Shown here in pieces: positions 26,401-35,456 of a DNA stretch of 64,000 bases. The position numbers and the translations under genes were made by a program. Position 1 is the stretch's first letter. Every line of letters begins with the position of its first letter. The stretch comes from Thermoactinomyces sp. DSM 45891 (GTDB lineage Bacteria > Bacillota > Bacilli > Thermoactinomycetales > Thermoactinomycetaceae): NCBI RefSeq assembly GCF_900119485.1, contig NZ_FPJZ01000012.1, positions 17,962-81,961 on the forward strand. The letters run 5' to 3'. A model generated the notes under the pieces. It was not told the DNA's origin. It saw nothing but the letters and a program-made list of their open reading frames with translations, and searched no databases.

Positions 26401-29400
26401 ATTACTTGGATATGCATGATGATCATATGCCTCAATCGAGGTCTGCTTACTATGTGCAAGTAGCTGTTCAAAAGTCATATCTGGCTCAATCGTACAGCGC
26501 AGTGGGAGAGCTGTAGCAAACAAACCAAGCATACTTTCTAGCTTCACATCATCACGGTTGAGAATCGGTGAGCCTACCACAAAATCAGATTGACCACTTA
26601 ACCGGTGCAACTGTAAATTTAATACAGTGAGCAAAAACATATTTAACGTAATATCATTCTGTTGACAAAAATCAACCATTTGCTTTTGAAGACCTGGATC
26701 AAATCTTCCTAGTATCGTCCCCCCATTAAATGTAACCATAGGCGGTCTAGGGTAGTCTGTTGGTAAATCAAGGCCTGGAGGCACATTAGAGAACTGCTTT
26801 AACCAATATTGACGTTGATTCTCCAAATGCCCTTCCTTTACCAAACGATTCATCCACTGTACATAATCTGTATACTCCACCTCAAGAGTGGGTAACTGTG
26901 GCTGTCTACCTGTTATATATGCATTATAAAGCTCTTTAAATTCTTTCATTAGGTTCATCGAGGAAGTTTCATCCCAAATGATATGGTGACTAGCAAACAT
27001 ATATAAGAACTGTTTACCTGGCAGTTCAACCAACTTAGTAGAAAATAAAGGACCTCTCTCAAAATCAAATATTTGATTCGCATGTGCCTCAGCAAGCTCT
27101 TTGATAGCCCCAGGAATCTGATCTTCCGCTATGTGGCTATAATCTTCATAGAGATCACTAAGCCTCATTTCTCTACTTGGAGCTACTATTTGTAGTGGGA
27201 TTCCATTCTCGTTTTTAAAGGTGGTACGCAGTACTGCATGTCGCGACATGAGAGTTTGCCAAACCCTCTCAAACACCTGCAAGTCCATATCTCCATGAAA
27301 CATCAAGTCAAAACTAGTATTATAAAACGGATTATCTGGTTCAAAATGGTGCATATACCATTCAGGAAGCTGTACTGGAGCTAATTCATATAACTCCTGC
27401 TTAGGCATACGTTGAAGGGAGAGATCGTGTTTTTCTTCTAAATCACTCTTTTTCGCAACCTCTATATCGATTACACCCGCCAACTCACTCAATTCAGGAG
27501 TAATAAAGATCTGTTGCAGAGTCATTTTGATCTGGAATCGGTCACGTATCCGGTTGATCACTTTTACTGCATTAATTGAATGTCCGCCCAGTTGGAAGAA
27601 GTTATCACCGGCATCTATCTGGTTCAACTCAAGGATATCCTGCCAGATCGATGCAAGCTCTATCTCGGTTTTCGTGTGTAGCCCTGATACTCTCTGTTTC
27701 TCTCCCTCTCCTATTTCCCACGCCCTTAAAGCATGGCGATCTATTTTTTCGCTCGTTAGAAGAGGCATACTATCAATTCTCAATACGAGCGCCGGCACCA
27801 TATAATAGGGTAGAATCCCCCGCAGATATTCCTGTAGATCACTAGATCCAAGTAATTGCTTACTGGTATAGAAAGCCACTAACGTATTATCACCGGCTTC
27901 TGTCTGCTTCACGATAACCGCTACCTCGTCAACTTGTGAATGGTTTCCAATCGCACTCTCAATCTCACCTAGCTCAATTCGAAATCCACGTACTTTCACT
28001 TGAAAGTCTATGCGACTAAAGAACTCAATCGATCCATCCGGCAACCAGCGGCCTAAGTCTCCTGTTCGATAGGCACGCTCCTCTGTCCAATCCTCTGCAA
28101 ACGGATTCGAAATAAATTTTTCTTTTGTCAGCGCTTCATTCTTCCAGTAACCATCGCCTACTCCAATCCCACTAATCCAAATTTCGCCTTTGACCCCAAC
28201 TGGTGCCAAATGATGGTATTGATCTACTACATATAAAATCATATTGGGTAAGGGTTGTCCGATCGGAACACGGAGTTGCTCTGCATCTATCACGCCAGTC
28301 ATAACATGCTGTGTTACATCATCCGAGCATTCTGTAGGACCGTATGCATTAATTAATTTGATAGTTGGATACAGATCAAACCAGCTATTTACTAGTTTAA
28401 TAGGTAGCTCTTCACCATTCGCAATCATCCAACGTAACTTGGGCAATTGTCTATTGGCTTCCGATAATCCTTTTACTGTGTCAAGAAATGCGAACAGGAG
28501 TGAAGGAACAGTTTCGACTATCGTTACTCCTTCTTTTTGCAAATGCTCAAACAATAAAGCTTGGTCACGTGAAACTTCAAACGAAGCAATCGATGTTTTC
28601 GCTCCTACTAACAAGGCCACTAGGGACTGCCAAACAGAGACATCAAAGCTGATAGATGCATTTTGCACAACGACATCCCCAGCTCCTAAACTCAAGCTAG
28701 TAATCTTCGAATAAAGATGATTAATCATGCCATCATGACGTACCAATGCCCCCTTAGGCTTACCTGTAGAACCTGATGTATAAATCATATAAGCAAGATC
28801 CATCGAAGTGTTGATCGGATCGAGATTATCTGAACTGCACTGATTTAGATCACCCTTTGCATAAAGCCCGGTTCGTTTCGAATGTCCCATTTCTGCATCC
28901 AAGCAGATCATCGTTTGTACCGTCTGGTCGATCTGTAGCGATAGTAATCGTTCCACAAAAGCATTCTGGGTCACGATTGCCCTCGATTCGCTATTTTGTA
29001 AGATATACGCAATCCGTTCATCTGGAAGGTTGGGATCAATCGGCACATAAGCAGCCCCACTCTTAAAAATAGCCAACATGGTTACAACCCAATCGGGATT
29101 TCTCTCACTTACCACTGCTACAAATTGATTGGCCCCGATTCTTTGTGAACGAAGTAAGTACGCCATGCGATTCGCTCGTTCATTTAACTCCTGATATGAT
29201 AACTCTTCTCCTTCAAAACTCACCGCAATATGACCTGGCGTTTTAGCCACTTGCTCCTCAAACAAAGTTTGCAACGGAACGTGAATAGGGAATATTTCTT
29301 TACTCGAATGAAACTGCTTCAGGACTTGATTTTTTTCCTCCTCTAATAGCATGTCAATCTCACAAACATTTTGTTCGGGTCTTTCTACCACTTGCGCCAC

Positions 29401-30705
29401 TAATTGAATAAAATGCCGACTTAAACGTTCGATTGTTTCCTTTCGAAACAGTGATGTACTGTATTGGATATAGCCATCGATCTTGCCTTCCGTCTGGAAC
29501 AGTTCAAAAACAAAGTCAAACCCCGAATACTCGATATGATCTAACGACTTTTCAAAGGAGAGGCTAAGATCTTTCGTCACTTCTACCTCTAACTGTTTAT
29601 CTGTACGCAATGTATGTAATTCAAAAACCGCATCAAACACTGGATTTCGACTTAGATTCCGTTCAATCCCTAACTCTTCCACAATGCGATCAAACGGATA
29701 TTCTTGATTCGCATATAACTCGAGAACTGTTTGTTTGACTCGTTTCACAAAGTCTGTAAACAACTCACTTCCGTTTACTTCATTTCGTACAGGTAATGTA
29801 TTAATAAAGCATCCAACCAGATCGGCTACCTCTGGATGAACTCGACCCGATAACGACGTTCCTACGATAATATCTTTGTTTCGAGTATACTTGGCTAAGA
29901 GAACTTGAAACGATGCTAATAGAAACATATACATGCTGACATCTAGCTTTTCGCACGTTTTCTTTAATTTCTCCATTAACTCCCCGTCAATTACGAGCGG
30001 AACAGTATCACCATCAAATTTTTGCATGAGGGGTCGTGGAAAGTCCAAGGGGAAATTGAGATCAGGCAACTCCCCCGCCAAACGATCTAACCAAAACTTC
30101 CGTTGTTCATCTAATTCTCCTCCCTCTAGCAATTCATTATGCCAGTGTGCAAAGTCACTATATTGAATCGCTAGAGGTACTAGTGGATTAGGCTGTTTAT
30201 TTGCCATAGAACGATAAAGAGTAGCGAACTCAGACATTAAAATATCAATTGCCCAACCATCCGCAATAATGTGATGTGCAACAAGGAGACACATATGCTC
30301 TGACTCCGACAACTTATATAGAGTAATGCGAATGAGCGGCGCCTCCGTTAACCGAAATGGTTTATTGAGCTCACTCATCACTAACTCTTGTAGAGATGTA
30401 TCCTGCTGAGACATATCTACCATATACGTATCATAGTCAATATCGGAAAAGACTACTTGTACAGGAGTTCCATCTTCTTCACGAAAACAAGTGCGCAATA
30501 TATCATGACGACTCACTAAAGTATTTATGACTTGATGAAAGACCTCTCTATCTAACTTCCCTTTTAATGTAAATGCAGTAGATACATGAGACAGCGCATT
30601 TACCTTTGATGCTTGTACAAACTCCAATTGTTCCGTAAACCAGAAGCGCTTCTGTGTGTGTGATAACTCGTACTTGCTAAGTTTGAGTTCTGTATTGGTT
30701 GTCAT
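23434..30705 (-). CDS. two-module nonribosomal peptide synthetase, C-A-T-C-A(GNAT)-T
   Basis: 2423 residues from the ATG at 30705 (GGGAG box seven bases upstream). Domain order: C1 (~10-435, HHIIADGW intact); A1 (~465-985, YTSGSTGKPKGA, NAYGPTECSDD); T1 (~1000-1080, LGGHSINA); C2 (~1095-1525, HHIIWDET, with Glu in place of the usual Gly); A2 (~1550 on, FTSGTTGMPKGIE, NHYGPTEITVD); T2 (~2330-2410, LGGHSLKA). About 245 extra residues lie in A2 between motifs A8 and A10 (genome ~23870-24630) and contain a GNAT signature, YQGKGLATLLVKA. There is no thioesterase or reductase domain. Hand-read A1 pocket ~DVWEINADDK has three extra acidic positions, fitting a diamino acid. A2 pocket ~DALQIGHVDK is nearest Gln/Glu-type codes. 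Upstream genes supply the diamino acid. Confidence 0.92.
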   Translation of the reverse strand: MTTNTELKLSKYELSHTQKRFWFTEQLEFVQASKVNALSHVSTAFTLKGKLDREVFHQVINTLVSRHDILRTCFREEDGTPVQVVFSDIDYDTYMVDMSQQDTSLQELVMSELNKPFRLTEAPLIRITLYKLSESEHMCLLVAHHIIADGWAIDILMSEFATLYRSMANKQPNPLVPLAIQYSDFAHWHNELLEGGELDEQRKFWLDRLAGELPDLNFPLDFPRPLMQKFDGDTVPLVIDGELMEKLKKTCEKLDVSMYMFLLASFQVLLAKYTRNKDIIVGTSLSGRVHPEVADLVGCFINTLPVRNEVNGSELFTDFVKRVKQTVLELYANQEYPFDRIVEELGIERNLSRNPVFDAVFELHTLRTDKQLEVEVTKDLSLSFEKSLDHIEYSGFDFVFELFQTEGKIDGYIQYSTSLFRKETIERLSRHFIQLVAQVVERPEQNVCEIDMLLEEEKNQVLKQFHSSKEIFPIHVPLQTLFEEQVAKTPGHIAVSFEGEELSYQELNERANRMAYLLRSQRIGANQFVAVVSERNPDWVVTMLAIFKSGAAYVPIDPNLPDERIAYILQNSESRAIVTQNAFVERLLSLQIDQTVQTMICLDAEMGHSKRTGLYAKGDLNQCSSDNLDPINTSMDLAYMIYTSGSTGKPKGALVRHDGMINHLYSKITSLSLGAGDVVVQNASISFDVSVWQSLVALLVGAKTSIASFEVSRDQALLFEHLQKEGVTIVETVPSLLFAFLDTVKGLSEANRQLPKLRWMIANGEELPIKLVNSWFDLYPTIKLINAYGPTECSDDVTQHVMTGVIDAEQLRVPIGQPLPNMILYVVDQYHHLAPVGVKGEIWISGIGVGDGYWKNEALTKEKFISNPFAEDWTEERAYRTGDLGRWLPDGSIEFFSRIDFQVKVRGFRIELGEIESAIGNHSQVDEVAVIVKQTEAGDNTLVAFYTSKQLLGSSDLQEYLRGILPYYMVPALVLRIDSMPLLTSEKIDRHALRAWEIGEGEKQRVSGLHTKTEIELASIWQDILELNQIDAGDNFFQLGGHSINAVKVINRIRDRFQIKMTLQQIFITPELSELAGVIDIEVAKKSDLEEKHDLSLQRMPKQELYELAPVQLPEWYMHHFEPDNPFYNTSFDLMFHGDMDLQVFERVWQTLMSRHAVLRTTFKNENGIPLQIVAPSREMRLSDLYEDYSHIAEDQIPGAIKELAEAHANQIFDFERGPLFSTKLVELPGKQFLYMFASHHIIWDETSSMNLMKEFKELYNAYITGRQPQLPTLEVEYTDYVQWMNRLVKEGHLENQRQYWLKQFSNVPPGLDLPTDYPRPPMVTFNGGTILGRFDPGLQKQMVDFCQQNDITLNMFLLTVLNLQLHRLSGQSDFVVGSPILNRDDVKLESMLGLFATALPLRCTIEPDMTFEQLLAHSKQTSIEAYDHHAYPSNFVIEQIEAEVDLSRTKLFSVMYGLQNNKQRLMDEIQFEGLQCNFRVYDFIERNSRFDLTFVFDELESGLEINLNYNSDLFTKSTAEQISQQFIWLAEQVVSAPGKQLQEYALVSESEKQQMNEWNQTENSSEGAMCLHEMIERQAAKTPENPAILYNETTLSYRELNEKANRLAHWLTHLGVKPEDKVGITFEPSTDMMVALIAVLKAGAAYVPLSPEVPISRQQMIIQRAGIDVILTESQYVREDLLFQGKRIIVDVDGSLIDKQSNTNLNLSVSSSTLAYVLFTSGTTGMPKGIEIEHRGIINLFEWSQSKYPLSDSDATLFMTPYTFDASLLEIFWPLTQGAKVVIPEPAERKSPASIGKLVKKHQITILQFVPILLEAFVTARKNGDFENLPSLRYVICGGALLTRELCDQFKSQFSCRLSNHYGPTEITVDAITFDCDEPYLGNAVPIGRPIHNVKVYLLDEFMNRVPVGVRGEIYIDSPGLARGYLHDPAMTDQYFVPNPFTSDVNARLYKTGDVAKYVEDGNIVYLGRIDHQVKVRGNRVELEEVESWLASHERVSSCVVIHKKDERMDGLVAYVEMKSESPVLQMDGEGLKLYTLSQIPSLQDKMNELHFTAWPEFFSGEEVLREYWPQLFTQFTEYQLALVDGLGEVVAVGNAIPIYWEGTKEHLPQGWDEALIKGFTDAKGDQKPNTLLVLAGVVNTKYQGKGLATLLVKAFKMLAHGHGLQSLIVPVRPTGKNAYTDLDFSSYCELRREDGLPVDNWLRSHERVGGKILQIAHKSQYVKASVVDWQRWAGTIFEESGSYEVEKALSPVHIDLEQGIGEYWDPSVWVEHPLDSAQTWNYVDSSQLESYLKEFMPEYMVPQQYVFVTQMPLMTSGKIDKNRLPKAYTLFAEREFILPKSQTEEEILNIWREILQMESISVTDSFFDLGGHSLKAAQIVSQISKKCRVSFSIRELFEFVTIRKLAQVVDEKRDMLGSDKS

Positions 30706-30794
30706 AGCTTTCTCCCTCTCCATCTAGCTCACCCATAAAATATACTAATATTCCCTCTTATCAGAGAGTTGTGATCCAGTGCCTCTGAAACACC

Positions 30795-31673
30795 TTACAT
30801 ATTGGTATAGATTATGGGCTCGATATCTCTATCCTGAAATCCCTGCAATATGTCGTTTATTGCTCCTGTCACCCTAGAATCATATGGATTGAGAATCGAT
30901 CCAATCATCGTGCCAGAGTGTGCAATGACTGTACCACAAACTTCTTTTTTATGATTCAAGCTCATGAAAAAATCAAAGTACTCTTTATAAAGTCTTTTCT
31001 GATTCATTTCAGCACTCATTGTAGAAACTCTACCAATTGCATCTAAATCTCTACGTGTGATCGCAATTCTAAGGTCCTCAAGCAAACGTTGAAACGTATT
31101 TCGTTCCGAATCGATATATTGAGGACTCCTACGATTATGTTGTATGGAATCAACCATTCCTCCTGTATCTGCAGCTACAATAATCATCGGGGGCAATTCA
31201 CCCAGCCTCCCGGCTAGACGTACTTCTCTATGATAGAAAGTGACACATTCTTCATACATGACACCATCACTCGGTTCGATTTGACGCATGACCTCCTCAA
31301 TCATACTGGGAGTGACAGGAAGACTCAGATATTTAGAAACAGCTCGAATACTTGCGACGATATCTGCAGATGAACTAGCCAATCCTTTCCCCTCTGGTAT
31401 GTCACTATGAATCATGAGAAGGCCACCAAACTGAATATTAAATCGGCGTAATAAGTAGTCGATTGCTACTCTCACTTTCTTCTTATTAGGAGGATAAACA
31501 CTTATCACCTTCGTATTTTGGTCGGGTAAAAAAGTTGCTTTGGATTGTAAAGAGATCGGTAGAGTAACGAGAAAATGATTTCCATCAGGTAGCTGTCCCT
31601 GTAACAACTCTCCAAAAGTACCTCTTGCCCAATCCACGCCCAATTGAGTGTAGTTCGCGATTGCTTCCGGCAT
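30795..31673 (-). CDS. GHMP kinase, PduX/L-threonine-kinase-like
   Basis: A 292-residue small-molecule kinase. The GHMP ATP-binding loop is SDIPEGKGLASSSADIVAS (~95), and the N-terminal WARGTFGELLQGQL segment is characteristic of the PduX branch. PduX makes O-phospho-L-threonine. The DabC kinase of friulimicin-type clusters is described as providing phosphothreonine for 2,3-diaminobutyrate. In this operon it would produce O-phosphothreonine or O-phosphoserine as substrate for the PLP enzyme encoded two genes upstream. GAGGAG precedes the ATG. Phosphorylation of another hydroxy acid cannot be excluded. Confidence 0.85.
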   Translation of the reverse strand: MPEAIANYTQLGVDWARGTFGELLQGQLPDGNHFLVTLPISLQSKATFLPDQNTKVISVYPPNKKKVRVAIDYLLRRFNIQFGGLLMIHSDIPEGKGLASSSADIVASIRAVSKYLSLPVTPSMIEEVMRQIEPSDGVMYEECVTFYHREVRLAGRLGELPPMIIVAADTGGMVDSIQHNRRSPQYIDSERNTFQRLLEDLRIAITRRDLDAIGRVSTMSAEMNQKRLYKEYFDFFMSLNHKKEVCGTVIAHSGTMIGSILNPYDSRVTGAINDILQGFQDRDIEPIIYTNM

Positions 31674-31727
31674 AACCTAATTTCTCCTCTTTATTTCGTT
31701 CACTGAAGTAGGGTACTCATGTCTAAC

Positions 31728-34409
31728 TTACGTGGACGGAACCATACGATAAATCAACTGCTCCTTTTTACGATATGCCATCCGTATTTGCTGAGAAACA
31801 TCATCTAATTGATTCTTGATCAGTTCTAATGAATCCATACAGTAGGAAATATGCTTATTCACTTGCTTCTCTCCAGGACCCATCCCATAAAATCGATCTT
31901 GTGATGGTAACACCTGACTCATCTGAATACCAAACCTTTGATTTACTAACTTGACGAGAGCCTCATAATCAGTCCCAACCAACGGGATGATTTCACCAAG
32001 ATAATGGTGCGATTCTCTAAACGAAATGGAGTGTTCATGGAATAAATACTCAGCTATATCACTTAGATAGGAATGGCTTTCCATCAGGTGCTTTTTAGCC
32101 GATGCCTCATGAATCGATAAACCGTTTAATAGGATATTAGTCATATGGATGACTTTCGTTACCTTTGAAATCATTTCACAAGAATGGTCTGTGCTAATCC
32201 CTGAAATCTCAAACGAGTTCGAGAATGGAGTCTTATGTACCGAAAAAGTAAGGGTATCCTTGATCGCTAATAACTCATCTATCCGAGATTTTACCCACTC
32301 CAGTAGGTACGGGTTCTTTTTTTGTGGCATGGCTGATGACCCCCCACAAAGGTGATCCGGTAATGAACATAACGAGAATTCTATCGAAGACCAGATTTGC
32401 AGGTCTTGAATGAATCGACTGAGGGTCAGACCAATAAAGGAACACTCACTAGCGACACGCAAATTCAGGTCTCTACTACTAACAGCAGCAATTGAATTTC
32501 GATATCCCGTTCTGAAACCTAGTAACTGAGCTGTAATATTGGGATTGATCGGAAGTGTTGTCCCTCCCCCAGAGCCAGCCCCTAAAGGTGACTTCATACT
32601 CCATTCAAGAAGGCTACTCAACTGATGGGTATGGTCTAACAGACTTTCTACAATTGCCATGAGATAGTGTCCAAATGTCCCCGGCAATGCCGTTTGATAT
32701 TGGCTATAGATAGGGAACACGGTGTTTACATACTTTCTAGAGAGCAACGTCATCGAAGACATCAATCTCCAAAGAGTCTGAATCAAATCGAGCCCATGAT
32801 CTCGGATAAAAAGATGATTCATCGTTGCATTGATATCATTTCGAGATCGAGCCAACTGCAAGTTCCCCCCTAACCTCTCCCCAAGCTGGGCTATCATATA
32901 GCTTTCATATGTTAAATATAAGCCCCTTGGAGCTGGAAGACTGAGAACGCTCTCAAACTCAAGTCCTCGTAATCTCTGTATTTCTCTTAATACTGGAATC
33001 ACATCATCATGTGGTAAAATCCCACTTTCTAGAAGCATAATCTGATGTGCTTCATCTATGTCACAAATTAGCCGTATTTCTTCTAGGCTTGTCCTGCTTT
33101 TTTCTGTCTTCATAACTGCTTGCGCATAAGGATGGAGTGTGGAACTTAACCTGCCTGTACTCTCTAAAAAATGAAGGGTGTGGTCTGCTAAAGATGGATC
33201 CTTCCTATCGCAATAAACAGTTTCTATCCTGCACAGCCAACCTTTGGCAACCTGCTCACATTCCTTGGTATCTGAACCTGCTACAATCACGCATGCAATG
33301 CGATCCTTAAAATCTCCCGAGAGAGTAATTTGATCTCCACTCTTTTTCAACAGTAGGATCTCATGATCCAACTTATCATCATTTTCTCCTTTCTTTACCA
33401 TTATGTTCTCGATTTCTCCTCTATCTTCTGCCAGTTTGAAACGAATAACACCTTTTTGACGGAATGTAAATCCCGCCATCTCCTCGGCAAACTCTCCCAC
33501 CTTGTCTAAGTGTAAAAGCAGACAAAGTCGAATCATATTGATATTGGTACATTTGTTCATCAAAACTGGGATCATCCCACCGGCTAATCTAGGATTGATC
33601 TCAATTATCTTCACAGTATGGTGCTTTACGCGGATTTCAACATGGGATGCTCCTGTCATATAACCAATTTCATCAAGAGCCTTATGTACGATACAGCAAA
33701 TCTTCTCTGCCTCATCCCCATGCAAGTTAGCAGGGAAATCGTGCCCTATTTCAATAAAATTCGGTTCCTTACCCAGATACTTTCTTGTAATCCCCATCAC
33801 ATGATGCTCACCATGTACAGATAGAACCTCTACCGAAAATTCCTCACCATCCATATATTCCTGGACAATAAACTCGTCTGAATCTATCTCATTCGCGTAT
33901 ATAGCTAATTGGTCTGCATCCCGAATAAAACGTACTCCCTGACTACCCGATCCTTTAAGTGGCTTCACAACAAACGGGTATGGCATTAGATCATCAGCCG
34001 TATTAGTTAGAACGGTAGAACGTAAGACACGTATTGCCTTCGGGCATAATTCCTTCTTACTGAGCATTTCATATAATGCAAGTTTGTTTCTACAGATTGC
34101 TATTGCTTCCGGTCGGTTCGATACCAACCCCAAACGCATATTAATCTGATTCACGATCTCTACATAAAATTCGCTTGATGAAAAGACAAGATCAACATTA
34201 GGAATTCCTTCCACCATATGAATGATTTCATCGAAATTTTCTGTGTTTATTTGAGCGTAATGGATTGGGTACTTCTCTAAAAACGGGTATTTGAACGGAT
34301 CTTTTGATAAGAAAAATACATTATACCCCATCACCAAAGCTTCTTTGATAAAAAGCTCACCCGTTCCCGTGGTATTACTTTCCACAAAAACAATGGATCT
34401 AGCTTCCAT
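31728..34409 (-). CDS. ATP-grasp ligase fused to argininosuccinate-lyase-like domain
   Basis: 893 residues. Residues 1-~410 are an ATP-grasp ligase: PFVVKPLKGSGSQGVRFI at 145-162 and IIEINPRLAGGMIP at 268-281. Residues ~430-893 are a fumarase/aspartase superfamily lyase of argininosuccinate-lyase type: ARSRND at 520-525, TFGHYL at 578-583 and the catalytic-loop signature GGSSAMPQKKNP at 689-700. Argininosuccinate lyase-type enzymes release fumarate from an aspartate adduct, as proposed for DabB in 2,3-diaminobutyrate synthesis. The ATP-grasp half could form an amide on an intermediate or product. The fusion is read in one uninterrupted frame, so it is not an assembly artefact by frame. It is encoded 12 bases after the PLP enzyme gene. 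Confidence 0.9.
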   Translation of the reverse strand: MEARSIVFVESNTTGTGELFIKEALVMGYNVFFLSKDPFKYPFLEKYPIHYAQINTENFDEIIHMVEGIPNVDLVFSSSEFYVEIVNQINMRLGLVSNRPEAIAICRNKLALYEMLSKKELCPKAIRVLRSTVLTNTADDLMPYPFVVKPLKGSGSQGVRFIRDADQLAIYANEIDSDEFIVQEYMDGEEFSVEVLSVHGEHHVMGITRKYLGKEPNFIEIGHDFPANLHGDEAEKICCIVHKALDEIGYMTGASHVEIRVKHHTVKIIEINPRLAGGMIPVLMNKCTNINMIRLCLLLHLDKVGEFAEEMAGFTFRQKGVIRFKLAEDRGEIENIMVKKGENDDKLDHEILLLKKSGDQITLSGDFKDRIACVIVAGSDTKECEQVAKGWLCRIETVYCDRKDPSLADHTLHFLESTGRLSSTLHPYAQAVMKTEKSRTSLEEIRLICDIDEAHQIMLLESGILPHDDVIPVLREIQRLRGLEFESVLSLPAPRGLYLTYESYMIAQLGERLGGNLQLARSRNDINATMNHLFIRDHGLDLIQTLWRLMSSMTLLSRKYVNTVFPIYSQYQTALPGTFGHYLMAIVESLLDHTHQLSSLLEWSMKSPLGAGSGGGTTLPINPNITAQLLGFRTGYRNSIAAVSSRDLNLRVASECSFIGLTLSRFIQDLQIWSSIEFSLCSLPDHLCGGSSAMPQKKNPYLLEWVKSRIDELLAIKDTLTFSVHKTPFSNSFEISGISTDHSCEMISKVTKVIHMTNILLNGLSIHEASAKKHLMESHSYLSDIAEYLFHEHSISFRESHHYLGEIIPLVGTDYEALVKLVNQRFGIQMSQVLPSQDRFYGMGPGEKQVNKHISYCMDSLELIKNQLDDVSQQIRMAYRKKEQLIYRMVPST

Positions 34410-34421
34410 AAATCAACCCCC

Positions 34422-35456
34422 CTATAAAGCCGATTTTCGATTCCATTTCATAAAAGCCCAATCATGAGGACTACCAGATACATCCCACGGACCTATGCAT
34501 TCCTGTGGTTCCACGAGCTCATTACTGGCTAGAAGAAACTGATTCTCCCGTAGCCAATCATCGTTATAAATCGTTTCCATATAACGGACTCCATCATCAG
34601 GTCCAATGAACACAAACGTTTCATCTGGTGAATTCCTTGAAAGAAAATCAGCCACACCATAGCATGCTCCTGTCGTTCCTCCAGCATATATAGCATGTTT
34701 TCTATGTAAATTTCTGGTCCAAGAGTATGCCAATCGTGCACTTACCCAGTGAACTTCATCATAAAGATCATGCTTTAAGTTTTTTGGAACCACACTATTC
34801 CCTAATCCCCGTAGCTGTCTTTTTGAATCATTTAATCCAAACAAGACACTTCCAAACGTATCTACTGCAATCATTTTCGAATCAGGGTTTCGGTCTCTAA
34901 GAGCTTGAATAATACCACTCGTTGATCCACCTGACCCCACAGCACCTACAAGTGAAACCTGATCACCGATTTTCTCAGCAATCAAATCTGCAATCAGGCT
35001 GTATGACTGCAGATTATCAGGATTGTCATATTGATTGCACCAAAAGGCATTTTTATTTTCCTCTACGATTTGCTTCACAACCTGTAGGCGCTTCGACTGA
35101 TAATTACCTTGTTCGTCCGGCTGTTCAACAACTACTACTTGAGCCCCTAAGTCTTCTAATCGAGCCTTTAAATTTTTATCTAAGGCAGGGTCGCTTACAA
35201 TCTTCAATTTCAATTTAAAATGATGACATACTAGAGCAAGACCTAGAGCAAATGTCCCACTCGAAGTATCCACCACCAATGAATCTTGTTTAATTTCTCC
35301 CCGATCCATTGCACGACGCACAATATTAAAGGCCGGCAACACCTTCATCACTTTAAACTGAACAAGAAAGAGATTATCACGCACTCTGTATAGATGAGGG
35401 TGGATAAGCTCTTCATATGGAGATTCAAATGGTTTATGCCTCAACTTCATTTCCAT
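34422..35456 (-). CDS. cysteine-synthase-like PLP enzyme (DabA/SbnA-like beta-replacement)
   Basis: A 344-residue fold-type II PLP enzyme. The presumed Schiff-base lysine is in QFKVMKVLPAFNIVRRA (~37), the substrate loop in DTSSGTFALGLAL, and the PLP phosphate-binding loop in GAVGSGGSTSGI (~170). The lysine motif departs from the SIKDR of true cysteine synthases, so the substrate is probably not O-acetylserine. Relatives such as SbnA (O-phosphoserine plus glutamate) and DabA make C-N bonds to build diamino acids. As first gene of the operon with the kinase and lyase, it should replace the phosphate of a phospho-hydroxyamino acid by an amine such as aspartate. An AGGAG box precedes the ATG. 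Confidence 0.85.
   Translation of the reverse strand: MEMKLRHKPFESPYEELIHPHLYRVRDNLFLVQFKVMKVLPAFNIVRRAMDRGEIKQDSLVVDTSSGTFALGLALVCHHFKLKLKIVSDPALDKNLKARLEDLGAQVVVVEQPDEQGNYQSKRLQVVKQIVEENKNAFWCNQYDNPDNLQSYSLIADLIAEKIGDQVSLVGAVGSGGSTSGIIQALRDRNPDSKMIAVDTFGSVLFGLNDSKRQLRGLGNSVVPKNLKHDLYDEVHWVSARLAYSWTRNLHRKHAIYAGGTTGACYGVADFLSRNSPDETFVFIGPDDGVRYMETIYNDDWLRENQFLLASNELVEPQECIGPWDVSGSPHDWAFMKWNRKSAL

Noticed and set aside
820..35456. Staphyloferrin-B-like siderophore pathway (citrate plus diaminopropionate)
   Set aside because: Citrate synthase and a diamino acid route are present, but there is no IucA/IucC-type NIS synthetase, no SbnB-like dehydrogenase, no decarboxylase and no iron-uptake genes in the window.
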